A stretch of DNA of 64,000 bases, taken from the NCBI RefSeq assembly GCF_029510815.1, contig NZ_CP120360.1:2170001-2234000 (forward strand), written 5' to 3'. A program made the translations under genes and the position numbers. The notes beneath the pieces were generated by a model. The model saw only the letters and a list, made by a program, of their open reading frames with translations, had not been told where the DNA came from and searched no databases. Of this stretch, positions 46,655-55,960 are shown one piece after another; position 1 is the first letter of the stretch; the number at the start of each line of letters is the position of its first letter. The stretch comes from Janibacter sp. DB-40. Its GTDB lineage: Bacteria; Actinomycetota; Actinomycetes; Actinomycetales; Dermatophilaceae.

Positions 46655-47260
46655 CTAGTCGACGACGACGGCGAAGGGAGCGAGCAGCCCGAGCGCGCCG
46701 ACGCGGTCGACCACGAGACCCCGGACAGTCGTCTCCCGCGGATCGATGATGTAGTCACGGGCGCCGCGCAGGTCGGCACCGGCCAGATCCGCGCGCACGA
46801 ACCGCGCGCCGCCGAGGGAGCAGTCCTCGACCACGATCTCCCTGAGGACCGCCCCGTCGAAGTCCGCGTCGGTGAGCACGCACCGCTCGAACCGCGCGCC
46901 GGTGAGGTCGAGCTCGGTGAAGCTGCCCATCGACAGCTGACAGTCCACCCAGGTGCTGGGCTCCGGCGTGATCACGGGAGCGCGCAGCGTCGACCACGAG
47001 GTGGCCAGGGCCTTGCAGCCGATGAAGGTGCAGTCGTCGAGCACGGTGTCGGGCAGGCGTATCCGGGACAGGTCGACCCGCTCGACGGTGCACCGCTCCA
47101 GACGGACCCCCGCCAGCTGCGCACCCGCCCAGCTCGCGTCGCGGAGGGTGCAGCCGACCAGCTCGACACCGGCGAGTCGATCGCCCTCGCCGAGGTCGCC
47201 GGTGAGCACCTCGTCGACGATGCTCGTGCGGCCGCCGACCTGGTCGAGTAGGGAGGACAC
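46655..47260 (-). CDS. Pentapeptide-repeat protein
   Basis: A 201-residue protein built of A(D/N)LxX-type repeats, for example FERCVLTDADFDGAVLREI and RFVRADLAGADLRGARDY, which fold into a right-handed quadrilateral helix. MfpA and Qnr proteins of this fold mimic DNA and protect gyrase from quinolones, but many pentapeptide proteins have other or unknown roles, and nothing in the sequence singles out gyrase. It starts 17 bases after the ettA stop on the same strand and may be co-transcribed. Confidence 0.85.
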   Translation of the reverse strand: MSSLLDQVGGRTSIVDEVLTGDLGEGDRLAGVELVGCTLRDASWAGAQLAGVRLERCTVERVDLSRIRLPDTVLDDCTFIGCKALATSWSTLRAPVITPEPSTWVDCQLSMGSFTELDLTGARFERCVLTDADFDGAVLREIVVEDCSLGGARFVRADLAGADLRGARDYIIDPRETTVRGLVVDRVGALGLLAPFAVVVD

Positions 47261-47277
47261 GGGTCCGCCGGAGCGGC

Positions 47278-48960
47278 TCAGTCGCGGGTGAGGCGACGGT
47301 AGGTGACGCGGTGCGGCCGCGCGGCGTCCTCACCCAGACGCTCGATCTTGTTCGCCTCGTAGCCCTCGAAGTTGCCCTCGAACCAGTACCACTTGGCCGG
47401 GTCCGCCTCGGTGCCCTCGTAGGCGAGGATGTGCGTCGCGACGCGGTCGAGGAACCACCGGTCGTGCGAGATGACCACGGCGCAGCCCGGGAACTCCAGC
47501 AGGGCGTTCTCCAGCGAACCGAGGGTCTCGACGTCCAGGTCATTCGTCGGCTCGTCGAGCAGCAGCACGTTGCCGCCCTGCTTGAGGGTCAGCGCGAGGT
47601 TGAGGCGGTTGCGCTCGCCGCCGGAGAGCACGCCGGCCTTCTTCTGCTGGTCCGGCCCCTTGAAGCCGAACTGGCTGACGTAGGCGCGCGAGGGGATTTC
47701 GACGTTGCCGACCTGGATGAAGTCGAGCCCCTCGGAGACGACCTCCCAGACGTTCTTCTCCGGGTCGATCCCGCCGCGGCTCTGGTCGACGTAGGACAGC
47801 TTGACCGTGTCCCCGATGTCGACGGTGCCCGCGTCCGGCTCCTCGATGCCGACGATGGTCTTGAAGAGCGTGGTCTTGCCGACGCCGTTGGGACCGATGA
47901 TGCCGACGATGCCGTTGCGCGGCAGGCTGAAGGAGAGGTCCTCGATGAGCACTCGCTCGTCGAAGCCCTTCTTCAGGCCCTCGACCTCGATGACCTTGCT
48001 GCCCAGGCGCGGGCCCGGCGGGATCTGGATCTCCTCGAAGTCCAGCTTCTTGGTGCGCTCGGCCTCGGCCGCCATCTCCTCGTAGCGCGCCAGTCGGGAC
48101 TTGGACTTCGTCTGGCGGGCCTTGGCGTTGGAGCGGACCCACTCGAGCTCGGACTTCAGCCGCTTGGCGAGCTTCGCGTCCTTCTTGCCCTGGACCTGCA
48201 GGCGCTCCTGCTTCTTCTCCAGGTAGGTGGAGTAGTTGCCCTCGTAGGGGTAGAGCCGGCCGCGGTCGACCTCGGCGATCCACTGCGCGACGTTGTCCAT
48301 GAAGTACCGGTCGTGCGTGACGGCGACGACGGCACCGGGATAGCCGGCGAGGTGCTGCTCGAGCCACAGCACCGACTCGGCGTCCAGGTGGTTGGTGGGC
48401 TCGTCGAGGAGCAGCAGGTCGGGCTTCTGCAGGAGGAGCTTGCACAGCGCGACGCGACGGCGCTCACCACCCGAGAGGTGGGTGACCGACTCCTCCGGCG
48501 GCGGGCAGCGCAGCGCGTCCATGGCCTGCTCGAGCTGCGAGTCGAGGTCCCACGCGTCGGCGTGGTCGATCTCCTCCTGCAGCTTGCCCATCTCCTCCAT
48601 GAGCGCGTCGAAGTCCGCGTCCGGGTCGGCCATCTCCTCGGAGATCTCGTTGTAGCGATCGAGCTTGGCCTTGATCTCGCCGGCGCCCTCCTCGACGTTG
48701 CCGAGGACGGTCTTCTCCTCGTTCAGCGGCGGCTCCTGCAGCAGGATGCCCACCGTCGCGCCCGGCTTGAGACTCGCCTCGCCGTTGCTCGGCTGGTCGA
48801 GCCCGGCCATGATCTTCAGGATGGTCGACTTGCCGGCCCCGTTGGGCCCGACCATCCCGATCTTGGCTCCGGGGAAGAAGGACATCGAGACGTCATCGAG
48901 GATGACCTTCTCGTTGTGCGCCTTGCGCGCGCGAACCATGGTGTAGATGTAGTCGGCCAT
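47278..48960 (-). CDS. ettA: ABC-F translation factor EttA
   Basis: Energy-dependent translational throttle protein, 560 residues, binding the ribosomal E site according to ATP level. Two ABC domains are present: Walker A GPNGAGKSTILK and signature HLSGGERRRVALCKLL in the first, GPNGVGKTTLFK and VLSGGERNRLNLAL in the second. The long arm and linker (EEKTVLGNVEEG, then YEGNYSTYLEKKQERLQ) are EttA-specific. There are no membrane segments. The next gene upstream is an SSB paralogue, as with Rv2477c-Rv2478c in M. tuberculosis (recalled). Confidence 0.96.
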   Translation of the reverse strand: MADYIYTMVRARKAHNEKVILDDVSMSFFPGAKIGMVGPNGAGKSTILKIMAGLDQPSNGEASLKPGATVGILLQEPPLNEEKTVLGNVEEGAGEIKAKLDRYNEISEEMADPDADFDALMEEMGKLQEEIDHADAWDLDSQLEQAMDALRCPPPEESVTHLSGGERRRVALCKLLLQKPDLLLLDEPTNHLDAESVLWLEQHLAGYPGAVVAVTHDRYFMDNVAQWIAEVDRGRLYPYEGNYSTYLEKKQERLQVQGKKDAKLAKRLKSELEWVRSNAKARQTKSKSRLARYEEMAAEAERTKKLDFEEIQIPPGPRLGSKVIEVEGLKKGFDERVLIEDLSFSLPRNGIVGIIGPNGVGKTTLFKTIVGIEEPDAGTVDIGDTVKLSYVDQSRGGIDPEKNVWEVVSEGLDFIQVGNVEIPSRAYVSQFGFKGPDQQKKAGVLSGGERNRLNLALTLKQGGNVLLLDEPTNDLDVETLGSLENALLEFPGCAVVISHDRWFLDRVATHILAYEGTEADPAKWYWFEGNFEGYEANKIERLGEDAARPHRVTYRRLTRD

Positions 48961-49009
48961 GGGGGCAGGCTATCCACTCCCGCCCCCATGCCCGAATCGT
49001 CCACCAGGC

Positions 49010-49567
49010 TCACGCGGACACCGCTTCGACCTCCTCGGGCTCGTGCGCGGCGACCGGCTCCTCGGGGGCCGGCGGCTCCCCCTTCGCCCCGGCCGTCACG
49101 GGGGGCGCCCCCCAGGACTGCCCGTCCTGCCCCTCCTCCTGCTCGAGCCGCTCCTTCAGCCGGTCGTACCCGCCCTCCCCGGCGGCCTGCGCGGCGGGGT
49201 CGCCGCCACGTCCGGACTTCACGTACTCCGTCGTCCCGAAGGTCAGGTCGTGGCCGACGCTGTAGGCATCGATGTCGGCCGAGGACCCCCACGAGTCGTC
49301 GGCCCGCTGGAAGTCGTTGATCGTCAGGCGGCCACGAACGACAACGGGGTCGCCCTTGTGCAACGACGTGTGCGAGTTCATCCCCAGCGATCGGTAGGTC
49401 GCGACGTTGTAGTAGCTCGTCGGACCGTCGACGAAGACACCCTCCCGGTTGCGCCGGCGCGCGTTGGTGGCGAGCCGGAAGATGGTGAACTGCACCCCCG
49501 CGCGGGTGGTGCGGTGCTCGGGGTCGGCGACGAGGCGCCCGGCGACGGTCAGCTCGGTCTCGTTCAT
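49010..49567 (-). CDS. ssbB: Single-stranded DNA-binding protein, SsbB-like paralogue
   Basis: A 185-residue protein with an N-terminal OB fold: MNETELTVAGRLVADPEHR, FTIFRLATNARRRNREG, SYYNVATYRSLGMN and VVVRGRLTINDFQRADDS. The C-terminal tail is rich in Glu, Pro and Ala but does not end in the DDDIPF-type acidic tip of the main SSB (it ends EVEAVSA), so it probably does not recruit SSB partners in the same way. In Streptomyces the SsbB paralogue acts in chromosome segregation during sporulation. The upstream neighbours here are two dynamin-like GTPases. Confidence 0.88.
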   Translation of the reverse strand: MNETELTVAGRLVADPEHRTTRAGVQFTIFRLATNARRRNREGVFVDGPTSYYNVATYRSLGMNSHTSLHKGDPVVVRGRLTINDFQRADDSWGSSADIDAYSVGHDLTFGTTEYVKSGRGGDPAAQAAGEGGYDRLKERLEQEEGQDGQSWGAPPVTAGAKGEPPAPEEPVAAHEPEEVEAVSA

Positions 49568-49697
49568 CAGGTGGTCCTCTCTCCCGCCCACTCGGCTGGT
49601 GGGCTCGTGGAACCACCCTCGCGAGTCTGCGCTCGAGGGACCACGGACCGCCACAGGGATGTGGACCGCGACGGGTGCCGGTCGACCTTGTGGATGG

Positions 49698-51356
49698 TCA
49701 GCGCAGGACGTGCAGCAGGTCCGCGCGGGTGTCGGCGTGCTCGGAGATGACCTGGTGCACCGGCTCGACGACGCGCTCGTCCGCGACCCGACCGATGGAC
49801 GTGCGCAGCCGGCCCCGGACCACCGCCGCGCGCCGGCGGGACCCGATTCGGGCCAGCCACCGCGCCAGTGCGGCGAGGAGGAGACCGGCGAGCAGCCCCC
49901 CGACGAGCAGCAGGAAGGGCGTGGCGAAGGGCCCCACGTCGAAGGTCGGGATCTCGGGCAGCTGCAGCCAGGCAGCGGCGCCGATGACGAAGAGCCAGAC
50001 CAGTCCGACCACCACGGCAAGGGCGAAGACGACCTGCAGCGCCCCGAAGGCCGGCCACCACAGCGGCTTGCCCGCCCGCAACGACGTCGCGAGCACCGCC
50101 TGGTCGAGGTCGTCCGCGAGGTCGTGGTCGGCCGGTCGCGCGGCGTCGGCGACGGCATCCGCCCAGCGGGTCGGCAGGCCCTCCCCCGCGCTGGTCCCGA
50201 TGCGTCGGGCGGCCAGGTCGACCGCGGCGCGCGCGGCCGGCGCCGGCGGTGGGATCGAGGAGCGGCCGAGCACGGCGCGCATGTCCTGCTCGGTGATGTC
50301 GGGGACGTCCGTGTCTTTCCGGTCGAGCCGCAGGCGCCTCAACGGTGCCGGCCGGAAGACGCGAGCCCACCGGGTGAACGGCCACCCGGTCCGTGCCCAC
50401 GACTCCAGGCGGTAGTCCCGGGCGACGGCGTCGACGACGGTCGGGACGCCCGCGCTGCGGCACAGGGCGTCGACGAGCTCCTCGCGGGCGCGGTCGGAGA
50501 CCCCCGCGTCGGTGTCCGCGACGGAGTCACCCAGCCCCTCGGCAGCGGTGCGCAGGTCCGCGGCCAGCCGGTGCCGCACGGCGTCCGCGTGCTCCACGGC
50601 GCGCTCGAGGTGGGCGCGCAGCTCGTCGATCCCGACCGCGGTGACGGTCGAGGTGGCGATGACCTCGTGACGGTCCAGACCGTCGCGCTCGAGCAGCCGT
50701 GTCAGGTCCGCCGTGACCTGCTCCTGCCCGCCCCGGGGCAGGCGGTCAACCTGGTTGAGGACGACGAGCGTGACCGCGCCGTACTCGTGCAGGACCCGCA
50801 CGTACTCGTCGTGGAGGACCGAGTCCGCGTACTTCTGCGGGTCGGTGACCCAGACGAAGACGTCGACGAGCTCGAGGACCCGGCGCGCCTCCTCCCGGTT
50901 GGCTTCCTCCCGCGAGTCGAAGTCGGGCAGGTCGACGAGGACGAGGCCGTCCAGGTCCGAGCCGCCGGACGTGGGGACCTGGTGTCGGGCGCCCACGGAC
51001 AGCCAGTCGAGCAGCTCGCCGGCCGGCTCGTCACCCCACACCGCGGCCGTCGGCGTGGAGGTCGTGGGTCGGCGCAGGCCGACCGTGGCGACGTCCGCAC
51101 CGACCAGCGCGTTGAAGAGCGAGGACTTGCCCGACCCGGTCGCCCCGGCCAGTGCCACGACGGTGCGTCCCCCGACCAGGGCGCTGCGCTCCGAGACCTT
51201 GCCGAGGACCTCGCGTGCCCGTGCGGCGGGACCGGGCTCGAGGCGCGCGCCGCCGCTCGCGAGGGCCCGCGCGAGCGCCTCGGTGCGGGAGGTGATCTCC
51301 TCCACGGCGAGCGCGGAGGAGGCGTCCCTGCGGCGAAGGGCGGGCAGCGGGCTCAT
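49698..51356 (-). CDS. Dynamin-like GTPase, second gene of a pair
   Basis: A 552-residue large GTPase. The P-loop GATGSGKS is at 71-78, switch regions RPTTSTPTA and VLVDLPDFDS follow, and VVLNQVDRLP is the G4 motif. Two membrane helices lie near residues 430-495 (FGALQVVFALAVVVGLVWLF and LLVGGLLAGLLLAALARWL). The architecture matches bacterial dynamin-like proteins that work in pairs at membranes. Its start overlaps the stop of the first GTPase gene by four bases, so the two are translationally coupled. Membrane remodelling, for instance at septa, is the inferred role; they could also be stress-response GTPases. Confidence 0.8.
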   Translation of the reverse strand: MSPLPALRRRDASSALAVEEITSRTEALARALASGGARLEPGPAARAREVLGKVSERSALVGGRTVVALAGATGSGKSSLFNALVGADVATVGLRRPTTSTPTAAVWGDEPAGELLDWLSVGARHQVPTSGGSDLDGLVLVDLPDFDSREEANREEARRVLELVDVFVWVTDPQKYADSVLHDEYVRVLHEYGAVTLVVLNQVDRLPRGGQEQVTADLTRLLERDGLDRHEVIATSTVTAVGIDELRAHLERAVEHADAVRHRLAADLRTAAEGLGDSVADTDAGVSDRAREELVDALCRSAGVPTVVDAVARDYRLESWARTGWPFTRWARVFRPAPLRRLRLDRKDTDVPDITEQDMRAVLGRSSIPPPAPAARAAVDLAARRIGTSAGEGLPTRWADAVADAARPADHDLADDLDQAVLATSLRAGKPLWWPAFGALQVVFALAVVVGLVWLFVIGAAAWLQLPEIPTFDVGPFATPFLLLVGGLLAGLLLAALARWLARIGSRRRAAVVRGRLRTSIGRVADERVVEPVHQVISEHADTRADLLHVLR

Positions 51357-53077
51357 CGCAGGCCCTCCTCGACGGCGGCGACGGCCTTCTGCAGGCGCCG
51401 GATCCGGGCCTCGCTGACGGTCAGCTCGCCGGTCACCGCCGTGTAGCGCTCCCGCTCGGCGGTGAAGAGGGCGTCCACGCGCTCCAGCAGGAGCTGCCGT
51501 GCCTTCTTCGCCATCTCGCGCACGGCCTGGTCGCCGAAGACCGCCTCCAGCACCTTCTGGGCCAGCGCGGTGGTCCCGCCGGCGATGGCGACCTCGGGGG
51601 CGACGAGCACCCCACCGGTGTGGGCGAAGGAGACGAGCATGAGGAACAGGCCGATGCCGTTGACCCCGTAGGCGGCCACCCGCGCGTTGGTGCGCCGGTT
51701 GGCGCCCTCGGCCCGGACGATGTCGAGCACATCGCCCTGCCAGTCGCGCACGAGCCGCTCGACCTCCTCCTCGATCCCCCGCGAGGACCGGGCGAGCTCG
51801 GGGTGCTCGTCGAGGACGACCGGTCCCGCCTCGGTGCCGCGCCAGGTGCGGGCGACCGTCGCCGCGGCCGTGTCGGCCTCGGCCAGCAGGAGTGCCGAGA
51901 CGCCGGTCTGCAGGGCCTCGTCCAGCTCGGCGGTCGGCTCGGGGCCGCGCACCGAGGCGGTGACGCGGTCACGGACCCGGGCGACCCCCTTCTCCACCTT
52001 GCGGAAGAACTCCCCGGTCCCGACGAACTCCTGCCACCGGGCCAGGACCTCGCCGCGCAGGAGCTGGCCGTCCTTCATCCCCTCGGTGACACCCTCCTCG
52101 GCGCGGTCGTAGGCGTCGTAGACGACCTTGACCAGACCGGCGACCTCGTCCCGCTGTGCGCGAGTGGCACCGACGAGCGACTCGAGGCGACCCTCGAGCG
52201 AGCGCAGGGCGCCCTCGAGCGTCTGGCGGACGATGATGCTGCGGGCCTTCTGGTCCCCGGCGAGCGCGGTGAGCCAGCCGCGGATCCGGGCGATGTCCTC
52301 CTCGGGGACGAGGCCCTGGTCGTCGAGGTCGGCCTCGGGCACGGTGAAGACGGGCGCGGTGCCCATCCCCTGCCCACGCAGCATCTCGACGAGGTGGGAG
52401 CGCACCTCGGCCGCCCCCGGCCGGTCGACCCGGTCGAGGACGATCGCCACCGCGGTGCCCCGGTCGGAGGCCTGGCGCAGCAGCCGCCACGGGATGGCGT
52501 CGGCGTAGCGCGCGGCCGTCGTGACGAAGAGCCACAGGTCGGCGGCGGCCAGGAGCTGGACGGCCAGCTCGCGGTTGGCGGAGACGACCGAGTCGATGTC
52601 CGGGGCATCGAGGATCGCCATCCCCGGAGGGAGGCTCTCGGAGGCCTGCAGACGCACCGTCCCGGGCTGGGGATCGGCGTCGCCACCGGTGACCCGGGCG
52701 AGCGAAGGGAGGACCCGCCCGTCCCTGAACCACGGCGCGTCGTCGGGGTGGTGGATGAGGACCGGGCTGGTGGTCGTCGGCCGGAGCACGCCGGAGCGCG
52801 AGACCTCACGGCGGAGGATGGAGTTGATCAGCGTCGACTTGCCGGCGCCGGTCGACCCGCCGACCACGGCCAGCAGGGGCGCATCCATCGACGCCAGCCG
52901 GGGGATGACGTGGTCGTCGAGCTGGTCGAGGAGCGCGGCACGCTCCCGGGCGGCCTCCCGGGTGGACTCCAGGTCCAGGGGGAGATCGCTGCGCTCGATC
53001 TCGTCACGGAGGGCGGAGACCCGCGCGAGCATGTCATCGAGGCCGACCTGCCCTGCGCTCTTCCCAGCCATGGGCAC
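51353..53077 (-). CDS. Dynamin-like GTPase, first gene of a pair
   Basis: A 574-residue dynamin-family GTPase. The P-loop GGSTGAGKS is at 73-81, with RPTTTSPVLIHHPDD, AILDAPDIDSVV and IVLDRVDRPG as the other G motifs. A hydrophobic pair near residues 470-510 (NGIGLFLMLVSFA, APEVAIAGGTTALAQ) forms the membrane-binding part, followed by a coiled C-terminus. A start two codons later (ATG 53071) is possible. Paired dynamins DynA/DynB stabilise FtsZ rings in Streptomyces; this pair has the same coupled layout next to an ssbB-like gene, but orthology is not proven. Confidence 0.8.
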   Translation of the reverse strand: MPMAGKSAGQVGLDDMLARVSALRDEIERSDLPLDLESTREAARERAALLDQLDDHVIPRLASMDAPLLAVVGGSTGAGKSTLINSILRREVSRSGVLRPTTTSPVLIHHPDDAPWFRDGRVLPSLARVTGGDADPQPGTVRLQASESLPPGMAILDAPDIDSVVSANRELAVQLLAAADLWLFVTTAARYADAIPWRLLRQASDRGTAVAIVLDRVDRPGAAEVRSHLVEMLRGQGMGTAPVFTVPEADLDDQGLVPEEDIARIRGWLTALAGDQKARSIIVRQTLEGALRSLEGRLESLVGATRAQRDEVAGLVKVVYDAYDRAEEGVTEGMKDGQLLRGEVLARWQEFVGTGEFFRKVEKGVARVRDRVTASVRGPEPTAELDEALQTGVSALLLAEADTAAATVARTWRGTEAGPVVLDEHPELARSSRGIEEEVERLVRDWQGDVLDIVRAEGANRRTNARVAAYGVNGIGLFLMLVSFAHTGGVLVAPEVAIAGGTTALAQKVLEAVFGDQAVREMAKKARQLLLERVDALFTAERERYTAVTGELTVSEARIRRLQKAVAAVEEGLR

Positions 53078-53150
53078 ACCCTATCCAGCGGGATGGCCAC
53101 CGCCGGCACATGCGTGACTCGTGGCCGGGGCACCGAGGGCCCGCACCGTG

Positions 53151-53224
53151 TGCCCCCGGCGAGACTCGAACTCGCGACCTCGGGATTAGAAAGCCCTTGC
53201 TCTGTCCAACTGAGCTACGGAGGC
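53151..53224 (-). tRNA. tRNA-Arg (TCT)
   Basis: The minus strand starts GCCTCCGTAGCTCAGTTGG; acceptor GCCTCCG pairs with CGGGGGC. The anticodon loop TTTCTAA contains TCT. The anticodon stem AGGGC/TCCCG has only three Watson-Crick pairs with mismatches at both ends, which is unusual. The T arm GCGAG-TTCGAGT-CTCGC is regular. CCA is not encoded. Confidence 0.88.
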
Positions 53225-53300
53225 ATCCCCCGGTCGCGGATGTCCACGACGAGGGCGGGCTTCAGTGTAGTGAGCCGTGCGACCTGACATGATCGGAGCC

Positions 53301-53978
53301 ATGTCCGCGAGAGTCACCGTGCGTGAGGCGGAGGTCGACGACGGCCTCGCCGACCTCGGGCTGCTCGACGACGGCGAGCGCGCCCGGGCCGAGCGCAAGC
53401 GCGACCCGGCCCCCTTCGTCACCGGGCACGCCCTCGTGCGCCGCACGCTGGGTGAGCTCCTCGACAGGGACCCGGCCGGCCTGACGTTCGAGCGACGGTG
53501 CACCACCTGCCGCAGCGAGCTGCACGGCAAGCCGAGCCTCGTCGACGTCCCGGGGTGGCACTTCTCACTCTCCTACACCTCCGCGCTGGCCGTCGTGGTC
53601 GCCGCGGAGGGGATCGATGTCGGCGTCGACACCGAGGACCTCACGGACGCCGACTTCGAGGGCTTCGCGGACGTCACCCTGGCGCGCGAGGAGGTCGCGG
53701 CCTTCGAGGGACTGACCGGGCGCGACCTGCTCATCGCCCGGGCCCGGGTCTGGGCCCGCAAGGAGGCGATCCTCAAGGCGACCGGCCACGGCCTGGTCGT
53801 GGACCCGTCGGAGATCCTCGTGACCGGACCGCTCGAGGCGCCGGGCCTCGTCGCCTGGCGTGCCGAGGAGCCGGCACCGCCGGCCGTCTCCCTCGTCGAC
53901 CTCGACCTCACGACCGCCAACCACCGCGCGGCCGTCGCGGGCCTCACCGACCAACCGCTCGAGATCGTCGGCGGCTGA
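53301..53978 (+). CDS. Sfp-type 4'-phosphopantetheinyl transferase
   Basis: A 225-residue enzyme that attaches phosphopantetheine from CoA to carrier proteins. The magnesium-binding GVDTEDL and the WARKEAILKATGHGL motif are the two hallmark segments of the Sfp family; WHFSLSYTSALAVVV precedes them. It is the long (Sfp-like) form rather than AcpS. No polyketide or peptide synthase is in the window, so the target protein lies elsewhere. The ATG at 53301 has GGAG four bases upstream. The stop abuts the converging prsW stop. Confidence 0.9.
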   Translation: MSARVTVREAEVDDGLADLGLLDDGERARAERKRDPAPFVTGHALVRRTLGELLDRDPAGLTFERRCTTCRSELHGKPSLVDVPGWHFSLSYTSALAVVVAAEGIDVGVDTEDLTDADFEGFADVTLAREEVAAFEGLTGRDLLIARARVWARKEAILKATGHGLVVDPSEILVTGPLEAPGLVAWRAEEPAPPAVSLVDLDLTTANHRAAVAGLTDQPLEIVGG

Positions 53979-55208
53979 CTACCCGATGCCGGCGAACTCG
54001 CGTCGCCGGGCGGTCATCGAGTCGAGCAGCACCCGCTCCCGCATCAGCGTCTGCGCGTCCACAGGGTGCCGGTGCATACGTCGGCGCAGCAGGGCCAGCT
54101 CCGAGGCGCAGTCCTGGAAGCTGCGCATGGACGTCGTGCCGACGTTCCCTCGGTGGTGCTTCGCCCACGAGCGGGCCTGCCGACGGGACTTCATCGACGA
54201 GAGCATCCCCACCTCGTCGCTCGTGAGCCACCCGGTCGCGGCGTACGGAGTGAGGAACTCCCCGATGATCCGCCCCTCACGGCGTCGCGCCCACACGACG
54301 AAGGTCAGGAAGGCGACGAAGGCGACGAACCCGCCCGCGAGTCCGAGGAGCAGTCCGGCACCGTCGCCGGAGGAGGCGGAGAGGTTCCACAGCCCGTGCA
54401 GCAGCACGGCCGCGCACCACCCGATGAACGGGGCCACGACCTTGGTGGACCGGGAGTGCGAGACCGCGGCCAGGCCGACACCGATCCCGATCATCGTCGT
54501 GAACATCGGGTGCAGGAACGGGCTGATGATCCCGCGCATGACGAAGGTCATGGCGAAGCCACCGAGGCCGTGCTCGATCGCCGCCCCCGCGAAGTACTGG
54601 ATGTTCTCGGTGAACGCGAAGCCCGCGGCGACGATGCCGGCATAGACGACGCCGTCGGTCAGGCCGTTGAACTCGTGCCTCATGAACCACCACATGACGA
54701 GCAGGAAGAGCCCCTTGAAGGTCTCCTCCGTGAACGGCGCGACGAGCACGGCGGTGAGCATGCTGGCCGACCGCTGGTCGGTGACACCCATGAGAAAGGC
54801 GCCGCCGAGCGAGTTGACGACGATCGCCAACGCCGTCGAACCGAGCGCTCCGTAGAGGAAGGCGGTCACGAGGTAGCGCCACGGCTCGGCCTCGAAGCGG
54901 TCGAGCCACAGGAAGAGCGGGAGGACCAGGGTCAACGGCAGCAGCGCCGCGAGGAGACCGATGACCGTCCACACCACGCCGAAGCTGTAGCCGTAGAGCA
55001 GGGCGAAGAGCGAGGCGAGCACCAGGGAGACGGTGACGACGAGTCCGCCGAGCAGCCACCTGCGCAGCCGTGGCCGCGGGGTGGGGTTCATCTGCGCCTG
55101 GGCCGTCACGTACTGGGGGGTGTACTGCTGGTACTGCAGCCACGCCTGCTGCTCGGCAGGCGGCGGGGCGGCGGGCCCGGGCTGGGGCGGCGATGAGCTC
55201 ATGCCCAC
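53979..55208 (-). CDS. PrsW-family intramembrane metalloprotease
   Basis: A 409-residue membrane protein. After a Pro/Gln-rich N-terminus (about 45 residues) there are eight or nine hydrophobic helices. TEETFKG (the EExxK-type motif), FAFTENIQYF and PFLHPMFTT match the conserved glutamates and histidine of PrsW proteases. The C-terminal 90 residues are cytoplasmic and basic. PrsW in Bacillus cleaves the RsiW anti-sigma factor; no anti-sigma gene is near here, so the substrate is unknown. An ATG two codons later (55202) is an alternative start. Confidence 0.88.
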   Translation of the reverse strand: MGMSSSPPQPGPAAPPPAEQQAWLQYQQYTPQYVTAQAQMNPTPRPRLRRWLLGGLVVTVSLVLASLFALLYGYSFGVVWTVIGLLAALLPLTLVLPLFLWLDRFEAEPWRYLVTAFLYGALGSTALAIVVNSLGGAFLMGVTDQRSASMLTAVLVAPFTEETFKGLFLLVMWWFMRHEFNGLTDGVVYAGIVAAGFAFTENIQYFAGAAIEHGLGGFAMTFVMRGIISPFLHPMFTTMIGIGVGLAAVSHSRSTKVVAPFIGWCAAVLLHGLWNLSASSGDGAGLLLGLAGGFVAFVAFLTFVVWARRREGRIIGEFLTPYAATGWLTSDEVGMLSSMKSRRQARSWAKHHRGNVGTTSMRSFQDCASELALLRRRMHRHPVDAQTLMRERVLLDSMTARRREFAGIG

Positions 55209-55290
55209 ACGCTAATCGAGCGCGGGCAGCGCACGAGCACACGTTCTCGGCCGTCGTGGGTGCCCACCCGGGGTGGATAGGGTGATCGGC

Positions 55291-55908
55291 GTGACTGCAC
55301 CGACCCAATCCCCGTCCGAACGCATCGTCTGGATCGACTGCGAGATGACCGGCCTCTCCCTCGAGCACGACGCGCTCATCGAGGTCGCCGCGCTGGTCAC
55401 CGACTACGAGCTGGAGCAGGTGGGTGAGGGCATCGACGTCATCATCCGACCGCCCGAGGCCGCCCTGACCCAGATGAACGACTTCGTGCGCACCATGCAC
55501 ACCACCTCCGGGCTGCTCGACGTCCTCGCCGAGGGCATGTCGCTGACCGACGCCGAGGAGGCCGTGCTCGCGCACATCAAGGAGCTCGTGCCGGAGGCGG
55601 GCAAGGCCCCGCTCGGGGGCAACAGCGTCGCGACCGACCGCGCCTTCCTGCAGCGGGACATGGCCGACCTCGAAGGCCACCTCCACTACCGGATGATCGA
55701 CGTCTCCTCCATCAAGGAGCTCGCCCGTCGCTGGTACCCGCGCTCCTACTTCGCCGCCCCGACGAAGAGCGGCGGTCACCGGGCGCTGGCCGACATCACC
55801 GAGTCGATCGCCGAGCTGCGCTACTACCGCGAGGCGGTCTTCCTGCCCCCGCCCGGCCTCGGGACCGCGGAGCTGAAGACGATCGCGGCCAAGTACCAGG
55901 TCGGCTGA
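55291..55908 (+). CDS. orn: Oligoribonuclease
   Basis: A DEDDh 3'-5' exonuclease that degrades 2-5 nt RNAs and pGpG, 205 residues from the GTG at 55291; a GTG at 55282 is possible. WIDCEMTGLS supplies the first Asp and Glu, DRAFLQRDM the second Asp region, and GGHRALADITESI the His and last Asp. It is normally essential. A terminator and tRNA-His on the opposite strand follow. Confidence 0.95.
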   Translation: MTAPTQSPSERIVWIDCEMTGLSLEHDALIEVAALVTDYELEQVGEGIDVIIRPPEAALTQMNDFVRTMHTTSGLLDVLAEGMSLTDAEEAVLAHIKELVPEAGKAPLGGNSVATDRAFLQRDMADLEGHLHYRMIDVSSIKELARRWYPRSYFAAPTKSGGHRALADITESIAELRYYREAVFLPPPGLGTAELKTIAAKYQVG

Positions 55909-55920
55909 CGCCCCGACACG

Positions 55921-55957
55921 AGAAGGCCCCCGGACGATGTCGTCCGGGGGGCCTTCT
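55921..55957 (+). terminator. Terminator after orn
   Basis: AGAAGGCCCCCGGACGA pairs with TCGTCCGGGGGGCCTTCT with one bulged G, 12 bases past the orn stop. It can also serve the minus-strand tRNA-His that ends four bases away. Confidence 0.8.
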
Positions 55958-55960
55958 GCA

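Noticed and set aside
46655..47260. Pentapeptide protein as a quinolone-resistance gene
   Set aside because: The fold is shared by many unrelated proteins and nothing specific to MfpA or Qnr was identified.
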